DNA of 64,000 nucleotides, taken from Chrysomallon squamiferum (Eukaryota > Mollusca > Gastropoda > Neomphalida > Peltospiridae). The stretch spans positions 21,635,002 through 21,699,001 of the forward strand of contig CM022665.1 of the NCBI GenBank assembly GCA_012295275.1, written 5' to 3'. The first letter of the stretch is position 1, and each line of letters opens with the position of its first letter. Below the pieces are notes generated by a model. It worked only from the letters and a program-made list of their open reading frames with translations, was not told where the DNA came from and did no database searches. The position numbers and the translations under genes are program-made. This document shows positions 1 to 14,891 of this stretch, piece by piece.

Positions 1-185
1 TTCCTGATGTCTCAAATAATAATACTCTAAGTATGCTTGTCAGAGACTGTTTGTTTTGTTCTTATTAAACTGAAATGGTGCTGTTATACATTTACGTATA
101 AATTATTACTTCATTTGCTTACAAGCCCAATTTTTGCTAACAATAAAGTATGGCAATACAATACGTTTTTACAGAAACATCGTAG

Positions 186-189
<4 letters not shown>

Positions 190-280
<91 letters not shown>
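190..280. repeat. (CT)n microsatellite
   Basis: About 90 bp of CT with one interruption near 221. Confidence 0.95.
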
Positions 281-284
<4 letters not shown>

Positions 285-1919
285 TTTTCTTTCTTACTCT
301 TTTTCTCGATCTTGTTTTTTTCTTTCTTTCTGTCTCTCTCTTTCTCTCCTTCCTTTTTATCTTTTTATCTCTCTTGAACACTTCAGGATACAACCATATT
401 AAAACGCTGCTGAATAAATATCAGATGATATTACAGAGCTTCGCCTGAGAAATAACATATCCATTACCAACTCTACAACAATAAGAAAAGATAAACACTG
501 ATAAAATGCTGCGCTCTGAAATGTCAAGTTTCCCAGCTAAATAACACTTCCACCCACCACCCCTCAGTAAAATCGTAGCGTAACACTCCCCGCTACATTT
601 CATTCATAAAACATCGATCTGCCAAATTTCCACGTTCGAGCACCAACAGCGAGAGAAACTGGACAGATTATGTACCGTCACAAAATCAATGAAGAAATCC
701 ATGGGAGAAAAAGACGCCGACTAAAAAGATCTTCGACACATAAGGGAGGTGCACGCACGAGCCGTTTAAATCCAGTGTGGAGTATCGATTTTCTAAGATG
801 AAGCTTATTTGAGTTTCGATAAAAGAAACCTTTCTTTCCTCCGAAATTATCAAAGAAGCTGTGTAATGATTTTATTTAAGCGAATTTCGAGATTCAGTGA
901 ACGCCATTCAGATTTAAAACAGCAGCAGATGGTATAAACAAAATAGTTTATATTTGAATTAGAAAATGTTTTGTTGTAAATTAAATTAGAAGATGTTTAT
1001 TAAAATTTAAAGTATAAAATGATTTACTGATACCGATAATGTAAGTTATGATAAGAACTGTAGATTATAATGGCCGAGGCAGGCGTACGCAGGATGCTCA
1101 TGGTTTATGCACAACACAAATGGCTGATGGGTAGGGCCGGGCGATGGATGTGTAGCCCCGGGGCTAATTCTGTTTTAGGAGGGGCCTTATATCGGCATAT
1201 AGAGACCTATACATAGATGAGAGTACATTATAATTCTGCTCTGTACTGTTTTGTTCTGTACTTACTGTCCTGTACAGTGCAGTACATACCATGGTTTTTG
1301 ATACTGACTGGACTGACAAGCTGATCAAAGAGAGAACTGATGAGAAATGAACCAGTCACCAATCGAGCCTCAGGCGAACTCTTAACCTCTAAGTTACATA
1401 AAGTTATTTTTAACTCTTCATATCTGTCTGTTCTTGATAAATTAACATAATCAGTTTTATAAGTTTCCGCAACACAATACAATTATTTTTAACTTAGCAG
1501 ATGTACAGTTAATTAGCTATATCAATCAATGCCTGAGGTGCGATAAATTTTGTTAAATTATTTCTGTAAGTAGGTTACTAAATATATTTACTGGCAGTAA
1601 CGAAATGTAAACGAAAACCGAGTTACATCTGATAAAGTTTGTAGTAGCTGCATCACATCTCGAGAGGTTCATTAATTACGACTGATTTTTCACCACCCCC
1701 CACTTCTTCCTCATTCCCCCGCTCTTTTCATTGTCCCTCACTCATCTCGACCCTTCCCGTGATGCCACTTGCATCACAGTGATCTCTAGAGAGAAATATT
1801 TTTATCTACTTAATCAATAACATTGCAGTTCGGCCTGATATTTATTGATCTTAAGTGTTGAAGGCTAAACAATGTATCTTCATCCCGAGCACAAAGATTC
1901 CGTAAATTTTCAGATATAG
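281..1919. other. No supported gene
   Basis: Short frames on both strands, none with splice-supported or conserved-looking coding sequence. I see nothing else definite. Confidence 0.6.
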
Positions 1920-2034
1920 TTGTGTCTGTACGTGTATGTGTGTGTATGTGTTTCTGCGTGTTTGCCTGTGTATTCACGCATGTGAGGTGTATGTGCATGT
2001 ATATTATATATGTGTCTCTCTGTATGTTTTTCTA

Positions 2035-2071
<37 letters not shown>

Positions 2072-2350
2072 ATGTATGTATGTATGTATGTATACGTATG
2101 TATGTATGTATGTATGTATGTATTTTTGTGTCTGTATGTGTGTGTGCGTGTAGGTGTGTATGTGTATTTGTGTCCTTTTGTATGTATACATATATGTGTA
2201 TGTATGCATGTATATGTATGTGTCCGCGTGTATTTCTGCACGGGTTTCTGTGTGTATGTATGTATTTTCGTCTTTTTCTTCTTTTTATTTGTTTGTTTCT
2301 TTATAATCTTATATAATATGTTTGGCATGTGTGAGTGTATCGGTATATAG
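1920..2350. repeat. TGTC/TGTA tetranucleotide repeat tract
   Basis: Runs of TGTC and TGTA with interruptions create long but meaningless frames on both strands. Confidence 0.9.
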
Positions 2351-2446
2351 ATATGCATTTGTTATGTTTGGTCAAATATCAGTTTCAGCTTTGGAACAAA
2401 ACCTCTTCAGTTACATGGGTCCCGAAATGGAGAGAAAAGTAAAAAT

Positions 2447-2449
2447 ATA

Positions 2450-2484
<35 letters not shown>

Positions 2485-2830
2485 ATTTAAATAAACAAAC
2501 ACATAAATAAATCAATGAACAAATAATACATAAAAATATTTAACTAAGTAAGTAAACAAAGAAACAAACAAAAATAAATAAAACAAATAAATAAACATGT
2601 AAATAAATAAATCAGCAAATGATAAATAAATAAATACAAATAAGTAAGATAATAAATAAATAAATAAATGAAAGATAAGGTCAGAAATAAACAATAAAAT
2701 AATAAATAAATAAATAAACAAACAAACAAACAAACAAGTAAATAAATAAACAAACATATAAACAAGTAAATAAAAGATAAGGTAAGAAACAAACAATAAA
2801 AGAAGAAACTGGACAAAAAAAAAAAAAAAA
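2447..2830. repeat. AAAT/AAAC repeat tract ending in poly(A)
   Basis: Imperfect AAATA/AACA repeats. Confidence 0.9.
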
Positions 2831-3413
2831 AAAAGAAAAGAAGCAGATAATGTGAAATATGAAATTAGTATCTTACATAACCGAGGTTAATGCTTTTTTT
2901 TTTTTTTTTTTCATTCGGGATGAATGAAAGTAAAACGCTTCTTGGCAGCAGAAGAAAAAAAAAAGGGGAAAGAAAACATATTGTTACTTCCTATCTTTAC
3001 ATATCGTTCTGCTTATCTGCTAATTTATCTCGCGAGGTTGTGTTGTGTTACTCAAACACACGGACAGCCAAGATGCAAGCTCGCTCCACCCAAAAAAGGT
3101 AAGAGGTTTCCCAACGTCGAGAAACAATATACACCGCGTATGCATAAGGAGCGATAGTAGCCCCCTGGCTGATACCACTGTTACATTGTGCTTGACGTAT
3201 GATACTTCACAAGAGACTGCTACAGAGGAATACAACAACTACATACCGACAGCCTCATTACATTTAACGACATGTCAGCAACATGCCCCACTGAGGCACT
3301 GTTGAGTAAAAGATTCTCAATTTGCAGTACACATGTTCTTTATAGCTACGAAATGTTCGTTGCTATGGATATGTTAATTTAGATAGATATACAGGTGGAC
3401 AGGGGGTCAGTAA

Positions 3414-3446
<33 letters not shown>

Positions 3447-4060
3447 CAGTATAAAACTTATTCCGAAAATAATGAGTGAGAGATTTACTGGAAAAAGGAG
3501 ATTTGTAAAAACCAATAAACACCAAATTTATATATAAGTGTATGCATACGTATGTTAGTCAAGTACTTTTATACACACATATATATACATATATACGTAC
3601 ATACTTACATATATATGTATATACATACATACATACGTACATACATACATATATACATACATGCATACATGTGTGTGTATACATACACATACAAACATAT
3701 ATATGTACATGCATACACATACACACACACCACCACCACATTCACATACATATATAAATACAAAAATATAAAAATGTCAAATTAGCTCTGATGTATTTGC
3801 TGTCTCACTTTCTGTGGATATCCTGCGTGTCGTTCACGGCGAAGCTTGCGATTAAGCGCTCTCCATGTGAAGAATACCATCATTTGTTCGATTAACGTTT
3901 CATTTCCTGCACTGGTCCTGAGTCGTTTTCTGCACTGGGTTACAAAATCAATATGTCTGGATAGGTGTCTTTAACAGAAAGAAGGAACATAATGGAGATA
4001 GAATAATACAAATATAGGGAGACATGGAAATACGTAGAAGGGGTAAAAAAAGAAAAAGAG

Positions 4061-4096
<36 letters not shown>

Positions 4097-4224
4097 AAGA
4101 AAAAGAAGGTGAAATAGAGGAACAGAAAAATACAAATGAAATAAAAAGAAACAATAGAAAAGGGAAACTTGGGTCCATAAATTAATAAAATTTGCCCGAT
4201 TAATTTGCATGATCACAGCATCTA
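2831..4224. other. Repeat-rich stretch without a gene
   Basis: Holds poly(T) near 2894-2911, GT/AT near 3415-3447, a TACA/TATA tract at 3568-3760 and (GA)n at 4064-4094. No splice-supported coding sequence seen. Confidence 0.6.
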
Positions 4225-4735
4225 AGTGGAATTGACGTAAGATGTAATAGTACAATTTTTATGGGACGTATTACTGCAATAGTACTGTTTTCACATGCTT
4301 TATTGGAATTGTACGGTTTTCATATGCCCATATTATTGGAATAGTATGCTTTTCGTTTAACGTGTTACTTGAATAGTATGATGTGACTGTATTACGTATT
4401 ACTGGAACTGTACGATTTCCAGGTAAGTTATTACTGGAATAGTATGTTTTTCATGTGGAGTATAACTGGAATAGTGCGGATTTTCATGTGACGTCTTACT
4501 GGGAAAAGTACGATTTTCAGGTGATTTATTACTGGAATAGTACGGTTTTCTTGTGATGTTTTAATGGTACATCGTGTGAGGTTTTATCTGACGTATAATA
4601 CCACTTTCATGTGACGTATTACGGACATAGTATGGTTTTCATATGACGTATTCATGGAAAAGAACGGTTTTCATGTTGACGTAATAGTGGAAAAATACGA
4701 TTTTCCTCTGACCCATTACTGGAATAGTACAGCGC
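4225..4735. repeat. Minisatellite, diverged unit of roughly 45-50 bp
   Basis: About ten diverged units with the core TTACTGGAATAGTACGGTTT followed by TCATGTGACG. No coding frame. Confidence 0.8.
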
Positions 4736-5173
4736 TTGTTTGTTTAAAAAAAAAAAAAAAAAATTATTATTATTTTTTTTTTATATATTATTATTGTTTT
4801 TCTTAATTACTATAATAAAAGCTATATGTAATGATAAATGTAAATCTGAGGTTTCGTTACAAAACCTAATTGGCAATTAACGTTTGACAAGTAACAACTC
4901 CAGTTTTCTTTACGTTAAGGATATCGTCACTATGAGCTCGTGCAAGTGAAAACATTAATTCTGACATCATTATATCTCGTCCTCTGCTGTTTGCTGTAGG
5001 TCATTTAACGAGAAGAGCCATTAAAAAATAATAATAATAATTTTAAAAATAGAAAAGAGAAGTAATTACTTGGATTATATTTCAATATCGTTGACAAGTT
5101 GTTTAATAAATCTATTTTTAATTATCCGGCTATTAAAAAATGCTATGCTCTATGAAATAATATAAGAACAAAC

Positions 5174-5240
<67 letters not shown>

Positions 5241-6373
5241 CATTGTATTTATAGAGAATACCAGCTGAGAGATTGTTTTACCCTACATATCCAGGCATGA
5301 TACAGGGAAGGAATCATTTTCCAAAAGGAGCTTATTTTGCAATTTGCAATTCATTCATTCATTCATTCAATTTTTTATTTCTAAATTAAAAACATAATAA
5401 AAATAAAATAAAATAAACTGAGACAATTATTACAGCTGTCAGATTTCTTGCATTGGTTATATTGCATAAAAACATAAAAATTTAAAAATGTGTGTGTGTG
5501 TGTGTGTGAGTTTATACAGAATGTCTTTAAATCTCTGACTTCTGGGTCAAACCGTAATTTCAACAGGTATAGTTTCTAGAAGTGTTCACTTCAGTTCTCC
5601 GTCTTTCTTTCTTTAAACTATGACCCAACGGTAGTTGCATCAATAATATTTTCTTTTAATAAGACCCAAGTAAATTCTACTGGCATTATGGAAAATAAAA
5701 CGGAAATAACCCTCTTTATCTTTCTGTTTTTGTTTTTTTTTTTTTTTTTTTTTTTTTACAGTTTTAATGTAATTTATTTAAAATATATGCTAATATACTG
5801 TAAAGATTTTAAATCCGATAAACAGCAGTCATCAAAATAAATGTACATACACACAATAAAATAACTTGTAAAGTAATACTAATAATACTACTACTAATAA
5901 TAATAAATTAAAAAATAAATACACTCATATATTTTTTATTTCGTTAATATATGCAAACAGCAGCTATGACATACAAACTTGTACATCAAACCTGAAACAA
6001 TACTATTAGCATTTCCTTTCGCCATTTTTTCTCTGAGTCCGCCATTTTTGTCATCATTTTTTTCACACGTGACTCGTTATCAATTGTGTGAAATGCAGTT
6101 ATGTCATTTTTTTTTTTTTTTTTTTTTTTTTGTCGCCTGTGAGCGACCTGTAACATTCGGTAGATATAAACACACTCTGTTTCAGTACACGGTCTTTATC
6201 ATGCGTGCTTGTATCGACGTATTAGAAAATAAACCGATAGTCCGTTATCATTAAATATAGCAGACCTGCTGAAATGCACGACCGCCATTTTTATCTGTAA
6301 CAAATTCGCAGAGGATTCCCTTCACTGTAGTAGTATATATAACTTTTGAAATGACATAATTATGTTTAATTTT

Positions 6374-6424
<51 letters not shown>

Positions 6425-6797
6425 TTGTGGAAATAATAATAATAATAATAATAATAATAATTTCTGATTTTAAAAATCAAATAATGTCTTTAACGCTGCA
6501 CGAGTGATTTTATAATTTAATATTTCTATGCAGTGACCTCATGAACAAAAAAAAAAAAAAAAAAGAGAACCAGTTTAATCTTCATTTTTATTTTGTTAAC
6601 TTAAACCCAGTAATAAATGAATAATTCTCTCAACCTGTCTCTCCCCTTTTTCTTTTAGACCCGTTAAAAGTTACTTATGCAGATAACGTTCCGATAATCA
6701 TGCGCACAGAGAAATAGAGTAATTAATTTTAAAATGTTTTCATTTCATTTAATAAATTAAAGCACAGTAAAACGTTTCCAATACGATTTTCTAATTT

Positions 6798-6828
<31 letters not shown>

Positions 6829-6833
6829 TTTTA

Positions 6834-6874
<41 letters not shown>

Positions 6875-8924
6875 GTGTGTTTGTAAATGAATAAATGAAA
6901 GTGTGCACATTCAGTTACAAAAAGCAATGCATTTTTGAAGGGGAACTAAGGATAAATTCAACTTACTTTTTTAAATCATATTTTTAATATATACACTGAG
7001 CTACTTTAATATTAATAGTAGACAAAACTAGTTAAAAACTGAAATCTTCACTCAGTTTTAGGGCTGAGAATTCATTCATAACTTTACATACATACATATA
7101 TACATACATACTTGCATACTTATATACATACATAGATATGTACTTACATATATTTACACACACACACACACACACAATATCTGCTACTCCAGTATTACAG
7201 TGCAAAAGCTAACTTAGTCAAAACTGAAATCTCCACACTCTGTTACAGCTATAAACCTATTTCTGTAAGTCTATGTGTGTCATTTGTTAGGCATCAGATA
7301 ACATTTGTAACTGGAGGAACAAATATTTTAACACAACAAAGATTTAATGTACTGTATTTATAATGTAGTTTTATCTCAGTCAATTACACCAATGTTTAAA
7401 ACATAACATGTCATTTGTTAGCCATCAGATTTGTATCTGGAGGACAAAATATTATAAAACCTCACAGATTTATTGTATAATATATTTTTATATCTATTAT
7501 GTACAACTGAATATGTGTTTAATGTGTATTTGTAAGTGTGCATTTATGTATCAGTGTACATGTTTAATTAAGTGTATAAATTATATGTATATTATGTATG
7601 TGCACTATGTGTGCATGTATGTGTACCAGTATGTGAACAAGTGTGTATGTGTACCAGCATGTGAATAAGTGTGTGTATTTACATGTTTAATTTAAATGTA
7701 TAAATTCTCTGTATTATATATATGTGCATTATGTGTACATATGTATGAGAATCATTTATGTGTTATGTATGTGCATATTTTAATTTTATAAATTGTACAA
7801 CAAAATGAATTTAAAAAAAACAACCACTCAAAATATATCTTCCAAGGACAACAACAACAACAGAAAGTAGAATGGCCATGAAGTTCTGCTTTCAAAATTA
7901 AATGCCTGAATATAAACATTGCCGCAGTCATAACGACTGAAATCTTAGTGATATTAGAATCTCAGTCAGAAATCACAGTGACATACCTACACACATGAAT
8001 AGTGTGTCCTGTTTGACATTGGAGGTTATAAATAAAAGTTTGTTATCAGTGGCTAGATGAGTCACTCAGTGTAGCCTGGGGTTACATCCTCATTGACAGA
8101 TGTGAACAGGTGATATGGTGTACTTCCATTAACACATGTCTTAATAACTGTTATTAATACACACCTGAATAAATTACTTGTACTCTAGGTAAATTTCCTG
8201 CAAGTTACCTTACAAGTTTCAAAATTCTTACATGAATAAGTTATCTTACAAGTTAGATAATTTATTTGTTATATCTACAAAATGGTCATTTAAAATCTAA
8301 AGCTGTAATTAAATATTAAATACTGAAATACTGTTACCTTTAAATATATTTGTATATTCATTTTATTTCATTTATATCTATTTTGTGTGTATATTTGTGT
8401 GTGTGTGCTTGTGCTTACCTAAACTACACCTGAGAATGCATAACAGAGCAAGTCTGACACAGAGAGAGAGACAGACAGAGAGACAGAGAGTGTGTGAGAG
8501 ACAGTGAAATATTTAATTGAAAAAGAAAAAAACAACAAAACAGCAATTGTTAATTTTATTCAGTTTTAAATATATATATATATATATATATATTGTGTAA
8601 TATGACAAAACAACAAACATACCAAATATCCATCACCTTTGATTATCAATAAACAAACAAAACAGAAAAATATAAAAAAAATACTGAGAAATACTGGAAT
8701 ATCAAAAAATGTAAAATGTTTCACAATAATTTCATTATATATTATACAACTTTTAATATTTATTACAAATGACAAAAAAACAAACAAAACAAATAACAGC
8801 TTTTTATCGATTATAAACAAAAATACCTTCATATGATGAAATCTGTATTTAAACACACAGAATACACATATAACATACAATCCAACAAACACACATGCAG
8901 GAGGCAATATTTCATATATAGATT
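4736..8924. other. Repeat-rich non-coding stretch
   Basis: Contains (TA)n at 5178-5236, poly(T) at 5736-5757 and 6108-6131, (GA)n at 6379-6422, (ATT)n at 6838-6871 and TACA repeats at 7085-7180. An imperfect direct duplication (about 7270-7370 against 7405-7490, sharing TGTCATTTGTTAG and TCTGGAGGA) is also present. No gene supported. Confidence 0.6.
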
Positions 8925-8929
8925 CATTT

Positions 8930-9225
8930 TTTATTAATTATTTATTCATTCATTATACTAATAAATATTCATTCATCATACTAATATTCATTCATTATAT
9001 TAATAAATATTCATTCATTGTATTAAGACATATTCATCCATTATACTATTAAATATTCATTCTTTATACTATTAAATATTCATTCATAATACTATAAAAA
9101 TTCATTATTTATATTATTAAATATTCACTCATTTCTTATATTATTTATTCATTCATTATTCTATTAAATATTCATTCATTGGTTATTAAATATTCACTGA
9201 TTATACTAATAAATATTAACTGATT
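8930..9225. repeat. Minisatellite with ATATTCATTCAT core
   Basis: About ten diverged 25-32 bp units of the type ATTATACTAATAAATATTCA. Confidence 0.8.
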
Positions 9226-9825
9226 CGTTCACCAATTTTTTTCTTTGACAGATAAAATATCTCCTGATAACTGTTCTGTTCTTGCTATCTAATCAAGCTC
9301 ACGTGAGTTAACCGGCTTTTTACCTGAACAAAGCTATCTTAACAACCTTATCTCGATACACCTTAATTTTATTTTAATATCAGGGTAAAAGTTGTTGATT
9401 CAGCTTAAGTCATTAATATTTTACAAAACTGACATTTTTATTTGGTTTGTTTTCATTCTGTATTGATTTATCAGCCAACTGTATATTTCCAGTTCCAAAT
9501 TTAGTTTTAAAAGCCACTCATATATTAATAAAAAATATATTTTTGATTTTATGGCTTAAGAAAATAATGATTAATTCAGAATTTGAAAATCAGTCAGAAC
9601 ACTATGTAAATATAATTAAGTGTGTTTGATATAAATTCATTAAAAAAAAAATAAAAATAATAATAATCATAAAAGATCTAACCATAAATGACACTTTCAG
9701 AACACAAAATGATACAAACAATATTAAAACAATATAATTACATATGTGACCATTCATATACTAGTAATAAACAATACTGTTAATATTAAACACACATTGC
9801 CTCTTCATAATACTCCTCTCACTGT

Positions 9826-10060
9826 TGTGTAGTAGTAGCAGTAGCAGTAGCAGTAGTAGTAGTAGTAGTTGCAGTTGTAATAGTAGTATTAGCTGCAGTT
9901 GTAGTTGTAATAGTAGTGGATGCAGTTGTCATAGATGTAGTAGTAGCAGTAGTTGTTGCAGTTGTAATAGTTTTACTAGTAGCAGTTCCAAGAATTGTAG
10001 TAGTAATGGTAGTTGTAATAATTGTAATATTATAGCAGCAGCTTCAGGAATCAGTCTGAC
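9826..10060. repeat. (AGT/TTG)n trinucleotide tract
   Basis: Trinucleotide repeat giving a poly-Ser/Cys frame that is not a gene. Confidence 0.85.
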
Positions 10061-10152
10061 AGGACTTTGCTGAAGTCACCAGAGGTGACTTCTCTTGAAC
10101 ATGTCTCTCCAACAAGTGTTGTCTGCCTCACTGATAATTTTGTTGATTTGTA
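10038..10152 (-). repeat. Partial duplicate of the last coding exon of the 174-aa gene
   Basis: About 115 bp copies the end of the terminal exon at 10231-10345, offset by about 190 bp, with the AGT/GGT microsatellite between the copies. Read on the minus strand in the same frame it still encodes a tail ending in WRDMFKRSHLW followed by TGA at 10078-10076, against WRGMFKRNPLW at the main exon. The differences leave the frame open. No convincing splice acceptor was identified for it, so it may be an inert duplicate or an alternative 3' end. Confidence 0.6.
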
Positions 10153-10271
10153 GTGGTGGTGGTGGTAGTAGTAGTAGTAGTAACAGTAGTTGTAATTGTT
10201 GTAATAGTAGGAGGAGGAGAAGAAGGAGTAGGAGGTATTTCAAGACTCAATCTGATAGGACTTTGCTAAGC

Positions 10272-12476
10272 TCACCAGAGGGGATTTCTCTTGAACATGC
10301 CTCTCCAGTGAGTGCTGTCTGCTTCATTTATTCTCTTGTTGATGAATCCCAGTTTTTTATCCAGATCAGCCATCTCCTGTACAACAGAAATATTTGTTTA
10401 TATATTAGTAACTGACTTTAAAAGTGTCCTAGTTGCATTTGTTCAATATTAATAATTTAGTTCCAAATATGTCCCAGTTAAATTTGTTTTTATATATTAA
10501 TATTTTTTCTCAGAATGCCCCAGTTACATTTGTTGATATATTAATATATTTAATTTTAAAATATCTATCAGCTTCCCTCTTTTTTATATAAATTATATAT
10601 AGATAGATCAATTTCATCCACCTTATCTAAAATAATTTTACAGGTACAGAGAACAAAAAATAATCAAACAATGTTAATCAAAAACAAATCCTATTAAGGT
10701 GGAAGTTTCTGTCTGTGTGTACCTATTATGTGTGTCTGTATGCATGTACATATGTATATGTGTATCTCTATGCATATCTATTTTTATGCAATATTTTTGT
10801 TTTTGTTTATATATGTGTCTGTATGTGTGTATTTATATCAGTGTATATCTGTTTTTATATGTGTGTATATAATAATGTATGTTGTTGATTTGTGTACATT
10901 TGTATTATCTGAGTAAGCGAATGAATGAAAAATTTATCCGCTAATTCTGTTATAAACTCTTTACAACAGAAATCCAAAATATGTCAGTTCACACTTCAAT
11001 TAAAACTGTCAGATAACTCTCAATACATGTGTCTCAGTTCTCTCAGACAAATCTGTCTCAGTTATCCCAGACAAATCTGTCTGTTATCCCAGACAAGTCT
11101 ATCTCAGTTATCCCAGAAAAAGCTGTCTCAGTTATCCCAGAAAAAGCTCTCTCAGTTAGTTCAGAAAAATCTGCATGAGTTAATTTATTCTATAATTAAA
11201 TGCAGAACATTATTTTTCATGGCTATACAAAAAAACTGTAACATGTTTTACTGAATGCTGAACCTCAGCAGTACCTTTCACTTCCACACACATAAAACAA
11301 GTGCTCCAGATTATATGAGTATTAAACTAATGTAAAATACTGAGGCATATTCTCTAACATATTTCTTTATTTTACTTTCAGTGATTCACTGGAACTCTAC
11401 CACTGAAAACACTGAGATACTTCACTTGTGATTTTTACACTGAGCAATCCCTTTACATGTTAACCCTTTACCTCCTAAACACACCTCACAACCATCGTTA
11501 AAAATTGGTTACATTTTTGTTTGAAATTTTGAAATTTAATTCTTAAAACAATTATTAAAGATGTGTTACATTTTTATTGGCAATCTTTCGTCATCTATCT
11601 TATTTCACAATTATGTTATACAATTTTGTCATCTCATTTCATAATGATAATTATATAATTTTGTATCTCTCATATCATAATTATATCATAACATTTTGTC
11701 ATCTCATCATCTCTATTTTTAAATAATTATATCATACAATCTGATCATATAAGTTATTTTTTAATTATATCATACATTTTCCCTTATCTTGCTTTTTTTG
11801 TAATTATATCATAAAATGTTGTCACCTGTGTTATTTAATAATTAAGGAAACATCAAAGATATAGGTAATTTTAAGAGAAAGGTAACAAGGAAACTGCTCT
11901 GTTATTTGAAATATACCTGTCAGAGAAAGTGTAGACAGGTAAGTAAAAAAACTGACAAGTGAACTGATTGTTGTATCCTCTTTGATCTTCATACTATTAT
12001 ATACCAGGTACAGCATACCTGTATGTAGGTCAGTAAGAGGCATTATTTGGGCACCTGCAGACACATACATACACAGAAAAACAGACACATGTACACCCCT
12101 ACAAATACATGCATACACACATAAACACACTGACACAGACACAAACATAGAGACACATGCACACATAAACTCTGATTATTTTTAAAAACAAATAAAATAA
12201 TTACATTAATATCAATAACAATGGCAACATAGCACTAGTATTACTACTGTAATAATAATAATAATATTTTTGTTTTCACTTACAGCATTAATTTTTTCAA
12301 TTCTTTTATGATGAAGTTCAGGAGCAGCTGCTTCTAGTTTCTCCAACTGTTTCAAAATAATTTAAATATTTTATTAAATAACAACAATAACAACAACAAC
12401 AACAACAACAATAATGATAGTAGTAATAATAGTAGCAGTAGTAGTAGTAATAGTAGTAGTGGTTACAATAATAACA

Positions 12477-12510
<34 letters not shown>

Positions 12511-14187
12511 TAACAAAAATGATGATAATAATAAAAAGAAAAAAAAGAACAACAACAACAACATCAATAATAACTATAATTATGAGTACAGTAATAATTG
12601 AATAACATTAAGAATCTTACTTTTCCATGGATTAATTAACAGAAGTAACTTTAAGCAGTAAATGATCAAATAATTATGAAAGAGTTAATTTTGAAGAAAA
12701 AAAGTAGTAAGTAAACTGTATAAAATATAAATAAATAAATAAATAAACAAACAAATGAATGAATGAATGAACAAAAAAATATTTCTATAAATGTTTTTGT
12801 GCCAACAGTAACAAATATTTCACATGTATGATTATACACAATTAAATAAATAAATAAAACAATTTATAAACAAGTAACACAGACAGACAGACAGACAGAC
12901 AGACATACCCTGAATGTAATTTCTTTTATCTGTTTTCTAATGGCTTCGTCATAAGGGGCCTTGTATGGGCTCCATTCAAGAGGATGTGCTTTAAAACAAG
13001 AAACAAAGCAAAAATATAGAAATTGAAAAAAAATATATTTGACTTTTTCTTTTCATTTCATCCATTTATCTATTTAAAAAAATTCTGTACTTATGACCTT
13101 CTGTTACTTGAAATACAAAGAGGTAACTGAATCTGAAAAAGTACTTTTTTTTTTCCACTTGTCTTATGTCATTCTGTTGAAGCAAAAAGATACCCAACAC
13201 ACAAAAAAAAAAAAAAAAAAAAAAGAAGAAAATGGAAAAAATAAAATAAACAGCAAATGCTGCAGGTTAAAGATTTTTTTTTTTTTTTTTTTTTTTTTGT
13301 AAAGAATTTTTAACAGTATGCAGAAGCAATACTTACAATGTTGATAAATTCGGACAATTTCTAATGTATATGGTCTACAAAATAAATAAATCAATAAACC
13401 AACAAACAAAAATATTTTGAAACATTATACATTTTTTATATGTTTTTCATTTTACAAGTAATATATTTAAAATAATTTTACTGTTTAATAAAAAAACAGT
13501 TGCTTATGTTCTTATTATTTATCAAATAATAACTACTACTACTACTACTACTACTAATAATAATAATAATAAGTACAAAATATTCAGTCTAATAAAATAA
13601 ATATTTTAATTAATGATATAAAAATTACTCACTCATATTTCTCATTACTAATCAGTTTCCCATTAACTGGAACAAGAAATCCTTTGCTATTACGTAACTG
13701 AAAATAATAATAATAATAACAATAACATTAGTAATAACAATAACAACACAATAATAATAATAATAATAATAACAATGATAATAATAATCATAATAATAAT
13801 CATAACAAAAATATCAGTAATAATAATAATAATAACCACAATAACAAAAATATTAATAACATTAACAAAACAAAATAATTAAAACAAGATATTATGAAGT
13901 TTCACCTGATTTAGTGATGTTTTGAAATACATGAGAATGAGTCAGTTTAAAAATAACTGTAATTAACTTTGAAAATTTGCATTGAGACACATTATTAAAT
14001 AAAATAGTCAGTATTTAATAAATGAATTAATAAATAAATACGAACTGAACTGAGCTGACCTTTATTACAGTGAGGTTGTGAAATTAATTAGTGATTAAAC
14101 TACAAAATATAACAAGTTTTCTAAGACCATCAGCTTTTTTAACAGTTGAATAATTTATAAAACTTACAAATATGTGGTTACACACAT

Positions 14188-14230
<43 letters not shown>

Positions 14231-14853
14231 TATACTTGTTGGGTTAAGGATTAACAATAATGATACATGAAATGACAAGAAGTATATGGTAAAATGTACT
14301 TCACTTTAACTGAGTGAGTTTTTTCTTTGTGTGTGTATGAGGATTTTTTCTGTTTTGTTGGTTGTTTTTATTTTATTACTATTATATAGATATATATATT
14401 TTTAATTTTTTTCCAGATAAAGAAATAATTAACACAAAGTACCATCACTGACTTATGTTTTTAAATTTTATTTAAAAATTATTTATTTATTTATTATTAT
14501 TATTATTTGTAAGAAAAATAATATTAAATAATATCCACAAACTGAGCACAATTTAAGTATATAATAATACTGCTTACAGTACAGGCTGAAAACACAGATA
14601 CAAGACCTTGACAACAGAGTCATGTTACATAACATGAGTGTTGGATTATTTCCAATACAGTGGCTTTGTTCCACCACACTGTATACATGTTATGTGTGTG
14701 TGTGTGTGTGTGTGTGTATGAATGTATGTATGTATGTATATATGTATATACATACATACATACGTACATACAGATATATAATATTATGTGTATGTGTGTG
14801 TGTATATGTATTTATGTGTTTTTTATCTACATAAAAACACACACACACATCTA

Positions 14854-14891
<38 letters not shown>

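Noticed and set aside
37-448. Open frames rich in Ser-Leu
   Set aside because: Translation of the (CT)n microsatellite, with no splice or conservation support.
1910-2358. Cys/Val/Tyr and His/Thr-rich frames on both strands
   Set aside because: Artefacts of TGTA/TGTC repeats.
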